64,000 bases of DNA from Cylindrotheca closterium (taxonomy: Eukaryota > Bacillariophyta > Bacillariophyceae > Bacillariales > Bacillariaceae), in assembly GCA_933822405.4 (NCBI GenBank), contig CAKOGP040002225.1:116301-180300 (forward strand), written 5' to 3'. Of the stretch, positions 22,112-33,009 are shown piece by piece. A program made the translations under genes and the position numbers. The notes beneath the pieces were generated by a model. That model was not told the DNA's origin and made no database searches. It saw only the letters and a list, made by a program, of their open reading frames with translations. How positions within the stretch are numbered: position 1 is the first letter of the stretch; every line of letters starts with the position of its first letter.

Positions 22112-22792
22112 TCAAGCCGCGGCCGCTGTTGGCATGCTATCCAGTACGAGGCTCACGAGAAAACCTTGGAGATGCCGTAGTCGCGAAGTGTCACCTTCAT
22201 CCACCATATCCATGTAGATGGAAACCAAATGCCCAACGCAGGGGTTCCAAGAGTCCTTGTCGCCAGTCTGCACCAGATTGACCAATGCAGTGTTGTTATA
22301 CACAACAAAGAGAAACAAAGGGTTCTGCTCGATATCTTGTGACGAGTTGTGTGCCAATGTGTACAGCTCTTTTGCTCTTTAAAGGTATTTGGCTGAATTT
22401 CCTTTGTCTTGCATTGCCACCAAGTGATGAACAAGCGCTGCATTGAAAATGAGAACGGATGTTATGATGTCATGCTCAGTGACGTTGGGAGGCAATGGAA
22501 TGGGATGGCTATACATAAATGAATGAGATTCACATATACTATAGTCGTCTTCCTGAATGGTAGTATGAAGCATGCACTGATCGATTGAACTTTCAGGTGA
22601 GGAGGAGGAGCTTTTTGCTGCTGGAAGGAGAACAACAAGGAGATTGTCTTCATGTTGTTTTTGCTTCGTTTGTGGGACGCTACCAAGACACTCCAATGCA
22701 GACGAAGATGACACAAGCGCATTGTAGTAGTCTTTAGCTTCGAGGAAAGCAATTGTTTGCTGGTTCTGGTCGACGACAGATTGAAGCGACAT
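22112..22792 (-). pseudogene. TPR-like small protein, copy 1, with internal stop
   Basis: One of four local paralogues of a family found in diatoms. Start MSLQ at 22792; the frame is intact for 137 codons, then a TAA at 22381-22379 replaces the His codon found in copies 2 and 3 (KYL-stop-RAKELYTLA), after which the same frame continues undisturbed to 22112, ending PTAAAA. One base triplet therefore breaks an otherwise full-length gene of 226 codons. No intron could remove the stop cleanly. It is either a young pseudogene or a gene making a 137-residue N-terminal product. Confidence 0.8.
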
Positions 22793-23824
22793 TATAAATA
22801 TCTCTCTTTTTTTTGTTTTTTTGTTGTTGTTGGAAATATGAGGGTAAATACATAGTCCTATTATAGTAGTCCTAGCAGTTTCTGCTGGGTTTTTCCAATT
22901 ATTTTAAGAATAATTTCCCGTCTTCATCAGACAACAGTATTACAAGGACCAACTAGCAGCTCATAATTGAACGGGACCATTAGTCTTTCTGGAACAAGCT
23001 GGAAGTCATTCACCACAAGAAGATCAAGGTCTTATTAGCGTAAAGGATTGCTGAATCTTTATCTTCTCACTTTGGCGCTATGCACGGCCGACCAGCGCCG
23101 TTGATTGAACGGTACTCATATGAAAGGAGCAGCTGGAACTCCTTCTTCTGTGTCGGCTACATCAGCTGGCAGACAGCCAGCAGCTGCCTGCTACATATGT
23201 CATTTATTGGTTCCCGGCGTCGAATGTTATATTCTTGTTCACATCCGGTTTCAGTTTCGCAAACTAAACAAGTATTCCCGCCGAGGAGGATTTTTGAAAG
23301 CGAACAAAACGCCAACGGTACCGGTACCCGTGTACACGTACCAACCCACCTACCGGCATCTACGACGGTACTGCACTAATTCGAGTGTTTCTTGAACCCA
23401 CTTTGGGTGCGATTTCTGCCAGAAAATTGCCCGAAAACTGACCTCGACTCCATGATCAATGCATTGTACGAAAGGTTTGTCTTCACTCGTCCCGACATAG
23501 CCAGGCTAGCAGACCCCATCTGCCAATGTATTCATGTCGTCAACGAAACAAGTAGATCCAAAGATATATTCCATAACGACACAATTTCGAAAAAATGAAT
23601 TGGATGAATTCGGAATCTATTGTTTTTCAGATCACTGTTGACGGCAAAGGAACAAGCCTGCGACTTGAATGCAAGAGTTATCTACATTGCATCTCTTATG
23701 AGAGAGGATCACTAGACCTGCATGTTATTGGGTCAATCTACGAGCTACTCACTTGACAGTAGATATGCAAATGAATCTATTATAGTTTTATCACAGTATT
23801 TTATCAAATTATCCATCGATTTCA
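22793..23824. other. Intergenic region between TPR-like copies 1 and 2
   Basis: No gene is supported. It holds one copy of a dispersed motif AATTGAACGGGACC (22965-22978), a GTAC-rich cluster at 23316-23342 and a stretch at 23097-23220 that partly resembles 26570-26710. The open frames at 23080-23600 have no recognisable product. Confidence 0.5.
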
Positions 23825-24481
23825 TCAAGCCGCGGCCGCAGTGGGCATGCTAGCTACGAGGCTCTCGAGAAAACCGCGGAGGTGGTGTAGTCGCGAAGTG
23901 TCACCTTCATCCACCATGACCATGTAGATGTAAACCAAATGCTCAACGCAGGGGTTCCAAGAGTCCTTGTCGCCAGTCTGCACCAGATTGACCAATGCAG
24001 TATTGTTATATAACGCAAAGAGAAACAAAGGATTCTGCTCGATATCTTTTGACGAGTTGTATGCCAATGTATACAATTGCTTTGCCCTATGAAGGAATCT
24101 AGGTGACCATTCGTTGTCTAGTCCTGCCATTAAGTGGTGAGCAAGCGCTGCATTGAAAATGAGAACGGATGTTATCATGTCATGCTCAGCGACGTTTGGA
24201 GGCAATGGAATGGGATGGGTGTACATAAAGTTGTCAGGGACAAATGCACGATCGTCTTCCCAAATGTTAGTCTGAAGCATGCACTGATCGATTGAGCTTT
24301 CTTCATGTGAGGAGGAGATTCTTCTTCTTGCTGGAAGAAGGATGTTGTCTTGTTGTGTTGATGAGATGCTACCAAGGCTCTCTAATGCAGACGAAGATGA
24401 CACAACTGCACTGCAGTAGTCTTTAGCGCCGAGGAAAGCAACCGTTTGCTGGTTCTGAATGATAACAGTTTGAAGCGACAT
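23825..24481 (-). CDS. TPR-like small protein, copy 2
   Basis: Intact copy of 218 residues, no intron. Start is the MSLQ methionine at 24481 shared by all four copies; the frame before it has no ATG. The product is helical and polar with features of the diatom TPR-like family: an N-terminal helix pair (QNQQTVAFLGAKDY), a Ser-rich variable part, FMYTHPIPLPPN, SVLIFNAALAHHL, then RAKQLYTLAYN and LFALYNNTALVNL helices, ending PTAAAA. Function unknown; TPR-like helices suggest protein binding. About 245 bp upstream of its start is nearly identical to that of copy 3, so the promoter was copied along. Confidence 0.7.
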   Translation of the reverse strand: MSLQTVIIQNQQTVAFLGAKDYCSAVVSSSSALESLGSISSTQQDNILLPARRRISSSHEESSIDQCMLQTNIWEDDRAFVPDNFMYTHPIPLPPNVAEHDMITSVLIFNAALAHHLMAGLDNEWSPRFLHRAKQLYTLAYNSSKDIEQNPLFLFALYNNTALVNLVQTGDKDSWNPCVEHLVYIYMVMVDEGDTSRLHHLRGFLESLVASMPTAAAA

Positions 24482-27047
24482 TCTTATCTCTCTCTCTTTT
24501 TGTTTTCGAAAATATGAGTGGTGAAATAAGTTAACTAAAACTCCGTACAATACTGTAGAACCGTAGTTCAGTCAAAACATTCCGCCCCTACTGGTAGTTG
24601 ATTTTCCATCTTCAGTTCCCGGCTCCATTGCTACAGTACCAGCCAGGTACAGTACAAGTACGTCCTCCCTTTGGTTGTCTCAGGTTCGTGCCAAGCACTC
24701 CTTTTTAAGCTTTTGCGGTCATCAAAGATTTTTTAAGAAATATGAGCGGACGGTTCAGTAGTTACCCTGATTATTGATCCCGTCTTCTTTGATCATAGTA
24801 CAACTGAAGTTTTTTTGTGCATTGGTACAAGTTTTATTTTGCAGGACTTCACTACAAGTCTTTCTGGAACCCAGTTCAGTAGCAATTTCTGCCAGAAGAG
24901 TACACGAACACTGAAAAAACCCAGCAGATAAGACTCCCCTGTTGGTGCATGTCGACTTGGTCTCCATTCAATATCTCCGATTCGGAGATACTTGGTGTAG
25001 TTCCTACACCAATTTTTACGAGAGTGGCAATTCGTCCACTTCTTCCTTCTCGTACGGCTCGCCATCACCTTGCTTTTTTATGTTCCCATCACAAACGCTT
25101 TCACCAATCCATCCATGTCGTCTTAATTGTACCGTGTCGTCTTGGTTGTACCTACACGTATAGACAGACCTTTGAAAGCGATCTTTTACCAGATGAAAGT
25201 GCGGGTGCATTGGGTTCAGAAGCTTCGTAACTTGCTGGTTAAAGTGGAACAGTCGCATCGATATGTGAGTTTGCTGGGGGCCATATGCATACCTTGGACC
25301 AACAGGGTATTGGTTGCGGATGAATGCTGGAAGTGTTGCAAGAACCTTCATTTGTTGAGAATATGTGTTTGCAACGCAGTTGCATTGGTACCGGAACGGT
25401 AGGCACCAAATCTCATTGGAATCATCAACAACCGGAAACAGACGCTTGTGGTGACTCCAGTAATCAAGTTCTTTAGAGAGATCATTAGATGAGAATTGAT
25501 AGCAAAAGCGAGTTCCAAGCTTGGAAAGGCGACTTCAACGTCCACGTAGATGAATCTGGACCCGATGAGGGAATGGAAATGTGAATCGATCAAACGTCTT
25601 GAGTCTATCACATATGGCTCCGTATACACGATGTTGTTCAATCCAAAGATGCGTCGAATCTAGCTTTCGCTTCCTTGAATGGTTGACTCTGTGGTGGCGA
25701 CACCGACTCGGCAATCTTGATCTACGATCTCAACTGCCAATGCCAACATTACAGGTGGGACCGTCTTGTTTGCGGTGGCGATTGTTTGCAATGCTCTTCT
25801 CCAAAAAATGCAACTTCATGCGGAGGACTTGTTGGCGCAGGCATCTTAGTTGCAACCGCTGAATCTGTTTCCATAACATGGACCTTTTCTGTGTGAACTC
25901 TCTAGTACTTCTTCACCGTTCTCACCAATACTGATCATCCTAGCAGAGAAGTGTCTCTTGCGGTACGCCGAATATCGATTACAAGAGGCCAGCTGATAGG
26001 CCTTGTGCAAGGTTGAGCTCTCTTTGCTACTCGATATTGAAGCCGTTTGTACACTGGCAATCTTGTTTGGCTCTGCCGTCCCATTGGTTTACTTGTGGAA
26101 CCACCGTTCTGATTCTGGAAATGCAGTGCACCATGCAACCAAGAATTGTATGCGTTCAACGGATGCATCAGTTGTGGGTTTCCACATGGGCTGGGAGCCT
26201 CCATTATGATGTCGCTATGTAGCTGCTTTGAGACTACGCGACTACCGAGCTTCGTGTGGTAGGTTTCGGAAAATATGAGTGTCAACTATTTCTTTGTACC
26301 AGGTACCGGTACTGTAAGTTTAAAACCTGTAGTGTCGTACCGCAATTCAACCGAAACATCGGCTTTCGGATTACGTTACGCCAGATTTTTCCAATTCGCC
26401 GTCTCTATTGAATTCCCGGTACGAGTACATTATGCCACGGGCTCACATATTTTGTTTCGTACCTATTATTTTTGACAAGAGTATTCTTGGTTTGTGTTGC
26501 GAGATAGCGTCTCCGAGGACGATTGACTGAAAAGCGAAGAAGGAACCACGGGGGCCATTAATTGAACGGGACCCTCAGTCTTTCTGGAGCAGCTGAAACG
26601 TGACATTTTGGAGCAAGAAATTCCTGGTTATTACTCTGTGTCGGCAAACCAACAGCAGCTGGCAGACTACAGCTGCATGTCTGTCCTTTTCCGATTGGTT
26701 GTTCGTGTTTGTCTGGCACACAGTGAATTTGCCAAGCAAAGAACATTCTTGCGGTTCAAACGCAATTGGCTCAATACTGGTTGAATGAATCAATCATGGT
26801 ACCCGCGGAAGCTAATAATACGTGTGTGAGGTACCAGGTATTGGTACGCATCGTACAAGTAGAAGAATCTCATTATTTGCTCTGGAGCAGGTTGGGACGC
26901 TACGGTACATCCAGCGTCTCTTTTGAGTGATGATCGATCACTAGACCTACAGGAGGCTATTGAACCAGTCGAGCTACTCACTTGGTACTATGCATGTAGA
27001 TCGAATAGTACTATCACATAAAAATTCAATGTTATCTATCGATTTCA
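24482..27047. other. Gene-poor region between TPR-like copies 2 and 3
   Basis: About 2.5 kb. Apart from the SET 3' fragment at 26722-26790 I find no gene. Open frames of 60-116 codons occur on both strands between 24755 and 26285, but none is recognisable, and they could be decayed coding sequence. GTAC-rich clusters lie at 24631-24662, 26297-26316 and 26829-26848; one AATTGAACGGGACC copy lies at 26560-26573. Confidence 0.5.
26722..26790 (+). pseudogene. 3' fragment of the SET methyltransferase gene
   Basis: This short stretch matches the last codons of the SET gene (around 21711-21775), including the tail that encodes AQLAQY at the stop, with a few substitutions and one small indel. It is followed by DNA similar to 21880-22111 and then by TPR-like copy 3, the same order as SET gene, spacer, TPR-like copy 1. 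It is a relic of a duplicated junction. Confidence 0.8.
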
Positions 27048-27722
27048 TCAAGCCGCCGCAGCCGTTGTTGGCATGCTAGCTACGAGGCTCTCGAGAAAAC
27101 CTTGGAGGTGGCGTAGTCGCGAAGTGTAACCTTCATCCACCATGACCATGTAGATGGAAACCAAGTACCCAACGCAGGAATTTCGCAAGTCCTTGTCCCC
27201 AATCTGCAGATTGGCCAACAATGCAGTATTGTTATATACCACAAAGAGAAACAAAGGATTGTGCTCGATGACTTCTTGTGACGAATTGTATGCCAATGTG
27301 TACAATTGCTTTGCTCTGTGAAGGTATTGCGGTGACCATTCGTTGTCTAGTAGTGCCACCAAGTGGTGAGCAAGCGCTGTGTTGAAAATGAGAATGGATG
27401 TTATGATGTCGTGATCAGTCACGTCGGGAGGCAATGGAATGGCATGGCTGTACATAAATGTCTGAGTTCCACATGTATAGTCGTCTTCCTGAATCTGAAT
27501 ATGAAGCATGCACTGATCGATTGAGCTTTCAGATGAAAAGGAGGAGCTTCTTGCTGGGCAAAAGCGATTGCCTGTATCATTTTGTTCTTGTTGCGTTGGT
27601 GGAGGGACGCTGTCAAGGCACTGTAATGCCGACGAAGATGACACAAGCGCACTGCAGTAGTCTTTAGCTTCTAGGAAAGCAATGGTTTGTTGGTTCTGAA
27701 TGATAACAGTTTGAAGCGACAT
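27048..27722 (-). CDS. TPR-like small protein, copy 3
   Basis: Intact copy of 224 residues, no intron, start MSLQ at 27722. It has the same segment order as copy 2: N-terminal QNQQTIAFLEAKDY helices, Ser-rich part, FMYSHAIPLPPD, SILIFNTALAHHL, RAKQLYTLAYN, LFLFVVYNNTALL, ending PTTAAAA. Upstream DNA is almost the same as that of copy 2, downstream DNA the same as that of copy 1, so it looks like a product of recombination among copies. Function unknown. Confidence 0.7.
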   Translation of the reverse strand: MSLQTVIIQNQQTIAFLEAKDYCSALVSSSSALQCLDSVPPPTQQEQNDTGNRFCPARSSSFSSESSIDQCMLHIQIQEDDYTCGTQTFMYSHAIPLPPDVTDHDIITSILIFNTALAHHLVALLDNEWSPQYLHRAKQLYTLAYNSSQEVIEHNPLFLFVVYNNTALLANLQIGDKDLRNSCVGYLVSIYMVMVDEGYTSRLRHLQGFLESLVASMPTTAAAA

Positions 27723-29925
27723 TCTTACCTCTCTCTTTTTGTTTTCGAAAATATGAGTGGTGAAAGTTAACTAAAACTCCGTACAATACTGTAGAACCGT
27801 AGTTCAGTCGGAACATTCCGCCCCTACCGGTAGTTGATTTTCCGTCTTCAGTTCCCGGCTCCATTGTTACAGTACCAGCCAGGTACAGTACAAGTACGTC
27901 CTCCCTTTGGTTGTCTCAGACTCGTGCCAAGAACTCTTTTTTAAAAGCTTTTGCGGTCATCAAAGATTTTTACCAGCAGGCAGTTATTAAAATACGTGTA
28001 CTGTTGTTGGTTGAAGAAAACCACTCACTGGTTCACGTTTGGTTCCAAATCCCGAAACAATACTTCTAGGGTTTCGGAGGAAGATGACTGAGCCTAAACA
28101 TGGAGAAAAACAGAAAAAGCTGCGGATTATACATACCGCAGCATTGAACACTAATATTGTACTCATCAAAACAGCTTGGATTCAGGCTTACTTTCTATAT
28201 ATTATACAGACCTGAATAGTCACGTGCGGTATTTGATAAAGTTCAATTTAAAATTGTTCTCGTCATTTGGTCATTTGTTGTGATCCCTCATTGTTTTTCC
28301 GATCTGCCAATGAGCGTCATTATGGCATGATGCACACTATGAGAATGAATAGATGATGCGTTATTCTAATCCGATGGATGTAGTGGTGGTGATGATCTAG
28401 GAGTCTCCGGAGACTGCACTTTGCAAGACCACGGGAAATACCATGGATGGTGTCCCTTCCGATGAGATCCAATCATCCAGCCCACCGAAACGATGGATCG
28501 GGTCGCCCTCTGCGAACACTTCTCGAAACAGAACCTTTGGATTCAACAAGGATAGCAGAGAACTCTCTTCCGCTTCATCCGTGTTATTGGGTTACGACGG
28601 TGACATCAAGACATTTAGTTACGACTGTGAATTCAAAACACAAATTTATCAAGTCAAATTTACTTGACGAATAGATGAAGGAAACTGAATAAGCTCTAGT
28701 CTAGACCATTGATTATTATTATCTTTCCCCTCTCCTTTTTCTTACTGCTATCATTGAATTAGCGACTGCGAATATCCTCATGAATGTTTTTCATATACAG
28801 GGTAACTGCAGCACGTTTCCCTTTAAAAATCGCTGGACTTTGTTTTCACGATGTTTGACTTGTCACAAGCTGGAGAAGACACGCCAAGCATTTTCTGATT
28901 GGCAGGCTTTCCGATCTTGTTTGAAATAGGCAAGGCTGGCTCCATATTTGGTGAGATTTGGTGGGAACTTTATTAGTGTTCAATGCTGCGGTATGTATTA
29001 TCCGGAGGTATTTGACGGCGGCACCTCATCATTCAATGCATTTTTATATATTTGACGTGACCCAGAGACTTTCAGGCGGGAGCTAGTTCCACGCTCCTTC
29101 TATTTCACTGGGTACAAAGGCTTGTTCCTCGATTTGTTTCGAGATAGCGTCTCCGGGGGAAATTAAAACATTAGGAAGCCATTAATTAAACGGGACCTAT
29201 TGTCGTTCTGCAGCAGCTGGATCTCATTCTCGTCAATTGATTATTTTTAGATAACGTCATTGAGGAAGATTGATCTGCTGAAAGCGAAGAAGGAGCACGG
29301 AGCACCCAGCTAATAATTGAACGGGACCGTCAGTCCTCGTGTAACAGTTGGAACTCAGCCATTCACTAGTGTAATCTGTCTCGAGATAGTGTTCTCTCCG
29401 AGGAAGATCCTCATTGGATTCGAAAGCAAAGAAATGGCGGTACCCAGTTTGCTAAATGGTTCTTCCAGAAAGAAATTGAAAGATGCAAAATCTGGTATCG
29501 TATTGTGTATAGTATCGTACCAGTATTAGTAGTGGGTACCAGCGAGGTACTTGAATGCAAAACTTTAGGATCACTACGGTTCTGTGGCTCATTGCTTCGA
29601 GCAAATACCACTAGTAACGGCTACTGTTGTAGCACCATCCATGAGAAGTCGTCAAAACGGCGTGATGTCTCGGAGGATAGGTACGTATCTTGAGCGGGAG
29701 ACAAACACCAAAATCGTTTGGGGGCGAGGGGCGATATTATTCAGTTTGGCGCATGCCACGCCGGCAAGGCTCCCCTTTTTCATCAATTCAAATCTCCAAC
29801 CAGACCTATACTTGTACATACCGTACCGCCACGCTGTAGGGACCACAAACAATAGTCTAAAAAGGACAATACCATCGTAACAACAACAACATCACAAAAC
29901 CCACGCCCACACAGCAACAACAGCA
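27723..29925. other. Gene-poor region before ZW10
   Basis: About 2.2 kb. The first 245 bp match the upstream region of TPR-like copy 2. A 34-bp inverted repeat bounds 28123-29004. Two more copies of the dispersed AATTGAACGGGACC motif lie at 29184 (with one change) and 29315. A 74-codon frame at 28443-28667 starts with ATG but has no recognisable content. The last ~100 bp before 29926 are CAACA-rich, like a 5' leader. Confidence 0.5.
28123..29004. repeat. 882-bp segment bounded by a 34-bp inverted repeat
   Basis: Left arm 28123-28156 and right arm 28971-29004 are reverse complements with one mismatch. No target-site duplication is evident next to the arms. The arms, read inward-to-outward, encode LVFNAAV, which resembles the FNAAL segment of the nearby TPR-like family, so the arms may be two decayed gene pieces in opposite orientation and not transposon ends. 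Confidence 0.6.
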
Positions 29926-32535
29926 ATGCAGAGCGATCGTGGAGTATTACAAGATCGTTTGAATAAAATTCAAAATGCCGTTCGACAGGCGCAACAAGAA
30001 ACTTGGAAACATCAGAATCCAGCATCTGCGCTTCCCAACATCAAGTCGCACAGTGCTTCCTTTCAATTAGGATTGACGCTGTTTCGCGACGATGTGGAAC
30101 GGGTCGACGAGCGGATTCGTGATAAATTGGAAGACGTTGAAAAGGAACTCAACAAACTTTCCACGGAAACCCAACCCAATGATTTCATATCACAGGACAG
30201 TGAAGACTCACCAATGATCATGCTGCCCATGTCGACCATCGGCGAAGGGGAAGCCGACCAAGGAGACAACAGTGATGAAGACTTGCTCCTTCAGAATGAC
30301 CCTCAAGCTCTACAAGACGAAATTGAGCTTCACAGAACCAAAATTGCCTTTCTTAAGCAAGCTAGTTTGGCTCGAACGGCAATTAATGACAGTAAGACGC
30401 TCTCGAATAGATTTCTGTCTCCCAACTCGATGGACCTCCTAAAGGCCAGTAAGTTGCTTGTGCAAGCAAACGAACTCTTGCGACAAGCCGAATCTTTCGC
30501 ATCTTCCCTGCCTGCGCATAAATACAAGGAAGGCGAAGAAATGGAAGACAATAATGAAGAACGAGAGGAAGAATACTCGCAAGAGCCCTACCAGTATGGA
30601 ACCAACATTATTACCAGCTTGAGGAATGAAGTACGACTCGAACGATCCAAGCTCTTGGTGACGGCAGGAACAATCTTGGACCAGTCCGTTCAATTGTCTC
30701 CGAACTCCATTGAAGTTAAGAATTCCAAACAGCTCAATGAAGCGTATGCAATCTTGGAACAATTTGATGCCGAACTATCGAACCGAATCATGCGAGAAAC
30801 GTTGCGACGATTCACCAAGCAGCTTTACCAAGAACTCTTGAAACCAATCTTATACGAGCATCACGGCAAAAAATGGAAGATTGAAGAAAAGGAGGAAAAG
30901 GCACTGTCCGCTAAGGCCGGAGTCACCACCAAGGGACCCGTCCATCGAATTGATTGGACCATTGTTCACGGCGACAGCGCCATGGACACGCTGAACGAGA
31001 ACTCGTCGGCGATTACTCCTTGGAAGCACACCTTGGATGTCTTGGGCAGAATTCTCGTCTTTTGCCAATCGCGAATCTTGATGAATCGACAGGATCCATG
31101 CGAATATGTCGGGGCCTTTCTTTTTGGAGATCCCGATGCCATGCCTTCCGAACTCAACCTTCATGCGATGGGATTGGATTCGACTCGTATCGGAGCCGAC
31201 AAGGGAATGCTATCGGAACCCATCTTGGAACTAATCGCCAAGGAATCTCTTCCGGATCATTACGATTTCATGGACGAGGATATAGTGACTTTGGAAGATA
31301 TTGCAAGTGAACTCAAGTCCTATGTCAAGCCATTTTGCATGGCCATGTGTCAAAAGTGGTTCATTCCAATCCAACCCAAGCCCAAATTAATTGACTTTTG
31401 TGACAAGCTACCACAAAAGTACATCGAACACCGACGATGCATCTTGCTGGACAAGGCCAAAGATATTCTTGTGAATAATGACTATCACAATACTGAACAG
31501 GTTGGAATCACAGAACTGCCGGAAGGAGTCGAAGAATACATGTCAATTTTTTTCATGCAGTCCTGCAGTGTTTCTGTCACGGCCCTCAAAATTGTCGAAC
31601 TAGTTCGTGAGACGATGGAAGAAGTGGTCCAAGCTGCCGACGCCCCTGCTTCCTTGCAAAGTTTGCGCCCAAACTTGTACAAAACGGCCCGAGAAATGTT
31701 CACACTGTATCGAGCCGTAATTCCCTCGAAATTTCGAAAGGAAGTCAAGACGGTCCCACGAACGGCAGCCGTCATGCACAATGACGCTGTCTTCTTTTCT
31801 CATACTTGCGCGAAATTGGGATTGGAGTACAAGGGCCGATTTGCCAAGCAAGAACCAATTGAAGAAGATGAAATGGGGCCCATCATGGAACAAACTTTTG
31901 TTTTTGTTGACATTGTTCCAGTCTTTCGAGAGTTGGCTCTCGAGTGTCTTGGTGATATGCTGGATTTCCAAAAGAAACAAATGGTCGAGTTGATTCAGCC
32001 TCGTCTCGGATACTTTGCCATGAGCTTGAAAAGCAACGAGTCTCTGCTCGAATGGTCCGAAGCGGAAACTGCCTTGGCCGCTGCCACTTATCATTTGAAG
32101 CACTTGCAACAAGCCTGGCAAAATATTCTGCCAAAGGATGTTTTTGCAGCAGCAATGGGAGTATTGGCAAACGTGGTATTTGAGGCATTTTTGAAAGCCT
32201 TGTTGGTACAGGACTTGAGCATTAGCCCCACTGCCAACCAATTCCTAGCATCGCTCTTCGGCAAGGCTTTGAAGGACATTGGAGAGTTCTTTCAAAAATC
32301 CAAGGAAACCCCAAGCCAATGCTGTGATGAATGGGATCGATTCGTCTGCATTGCCAAGTTTTTGGAGACTCATTCTCTTCCTGAGCTGAAGGATTCCTTG
32401 GCTATGGGTGTCTTTTTGCATCTCACTAGCCGAGATGTCAAGATCATGTTGGTCGCCTGTCACAAGCACCAAGCGTATCACCCAGACTACATTGCTCTCA
32501 TGAACGAATTGGCCAATTTTGGATCGCAACGGTGA
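29926..32535 (+). CDS. ZW10: ZW10 / Dsl1-type tethering and kinetochore protein
   Basis: ZW10 is part of the NRZ (Dsl1) complex that tethers Golgi-derived vesicles at the ER, and in animals also of the kinetochore RZZ complex. Single exon, 869 residues, close to the usual family size of about 750-850. The N-terminal half is helical and charged, with coiled-coil-like stretches at about 40-80 and 135-200 and an acidic loop near 205-225. The C-terminal half has the blocks I recognise from ZW10: VMHNDAVFFSHTCAKLG, TFVFVDIVPVFRELALECL and HLKHLQQAWQNILPKDVF. No intron. Its 3' third is repeated in broken form at 34477-35200. In a diatom the tethering role is the likelier one. Confidence 0.85.
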   Translation: MQSDRGVLQDRLNKIQNAVRQAQQETWKHQNPASALPNIKSHSASFQLGLTLFRDDVERVDERIRDKLEDVEKELNKLSTETQPNDFISQDSEDSPMIMLPMSTIGEGEADQGDNSDEDLLLQNDPQALQDEIELHRTKIAFLKQASLARTAINDSKTLSNRFLSPNSMDLLKASKLLVQANELLRQAESFASSLPAHKYKEGEEMEDNNEEREEEYSQEPYQYGTNIITSLRNEVRLERSKLLVTAGTILDQSVQLSPNSIEVKNSKQLNEAYAILEQFDAELSNRIMRETLRRFTKQLYQELLKPILYEHHGKKWKIEEKEEKALSAKAGVTTKGPVHRIDWTIVHGDSAMDTLNENSSAITPWKHTLDVLGRILVFCQSRILMNRQDPCEYVGAFLFGDPDAMPSELNLHAMGLDSTRIGADKGMLSEPILELIAKESLPDHYDFMDEDIVTLEDIASELKSYVKPFCMAMCQKWFIPIQPKPKLIDFCDKLPQKYIEHRRCILLDKAKDILVNNDYHNTEQVGITELPEGVEEYMSIFFMQSCSVSVTALKIVELVRETMEEVVQAADAPASLQSLRPNLYKTAREMFTLYRAVIPSKFRKEVKTVPRTAAVMHNDAVFFSHTCAKLGLEYKGRFAKQEPIEEDEMGPIMEQTFVFVDIVPVFRELALECLGDMLDFQKKQMVELIQPRLGYFAMSLKSNESLLEWSEAETALAAATYHLKHLQQAWQNILPKDVFAAAMGVLANVVFEAFLKALLVQDLSISPTANQFLASLFGKALKDIGEFFQKSKETPSQCCDEWDRFVCIAKFLETHSLPELKDSLAMGVFLHLTSRDVKIMLVACHKHQAYHPDYIALMNELANFGSQR

Positions 32536-32629
32536 GAGAAATTTGGATCGGATCAATGATAGACTGAGAGTCACAATAATTATGAGTCAAAAGTTCGTCC
32601 ATATTGCATTAGGTACTACTATTTATTAA

Positions 32630-32905
32630 TGCGTGGTATTAATATCTATTGGAATGAGTCGTTCTCTGGTTTGGGCGGCTCGTTCAACTTTGGTAGGTCT
32701 CCATACAATGCTTGGTCCTCCAAAATGTCCTTGCTGATTCCCGAATCGATGGTGACAGTGACGCCATCCAAGAAGCGACCATTCTCTTGTTTGCCGAAGA
32801 TTAATCATCGTTCGAGTCGACTGCAATGCTGTCCCCTTCATCAGTGACCGTGTTGGCTTTTTCCACGTGATCCTCCAATAGTAGTTAGACTTCTCGGCGA
32901 ATGGC
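32630..32905 (-). pseudogene. 3' fragment of the plastid Clp ATPase gene
   Basis: Matches 35295-35580, the 3' end and downstream DNA of the intact Clp gene. The first ~120 bp are nearly identical; beyond 32750 small deletions break the frame and identity drops until it is lost near 32905. It sits just after ZW10, in the same tail-to-tail arrangement as the ZW10 fragment and the intact Clp gene at 34.5-38.2 kb. Confidence 0.85.
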
Positions 32906-33009
32906 TGCCTGCTGCCTGTAGTCACTAGTAGCATCTTGTTTAGAGAAGGACAATCGAGCTACTCAACTAGAATCTAGTACAGTAAATTTAATTTTTTTTA
33001 GCGCTTTCA

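Larger units (their letters stand above)
22965..29328. repeat. Dispersed short repeat family (AATTGAACGGGACC core)
   Basis: The core occurs at 22965-22978, 26560-26573, 29184-29197 (one change) and 29315-29328. It is followed by a related CAGTC/GCAGCTGGA stretch, and in the copies at 26.5 and 29.1-29.4 kb preceded by a block starting CGAGATAGCGTCTCCG. All copies lie within the gene-poor zone around the TPR-like genes. I do not see them elsewhere in the window. Confidence 0.7.

Noticed and set aside
24755..26285. Several open frames of 60-116 codons that might be a retroelement
   Set aside because: I could not find reverse transcriptase, integrase, protease or long terminal repeat features on either strand, so a mobile element is not claimed.
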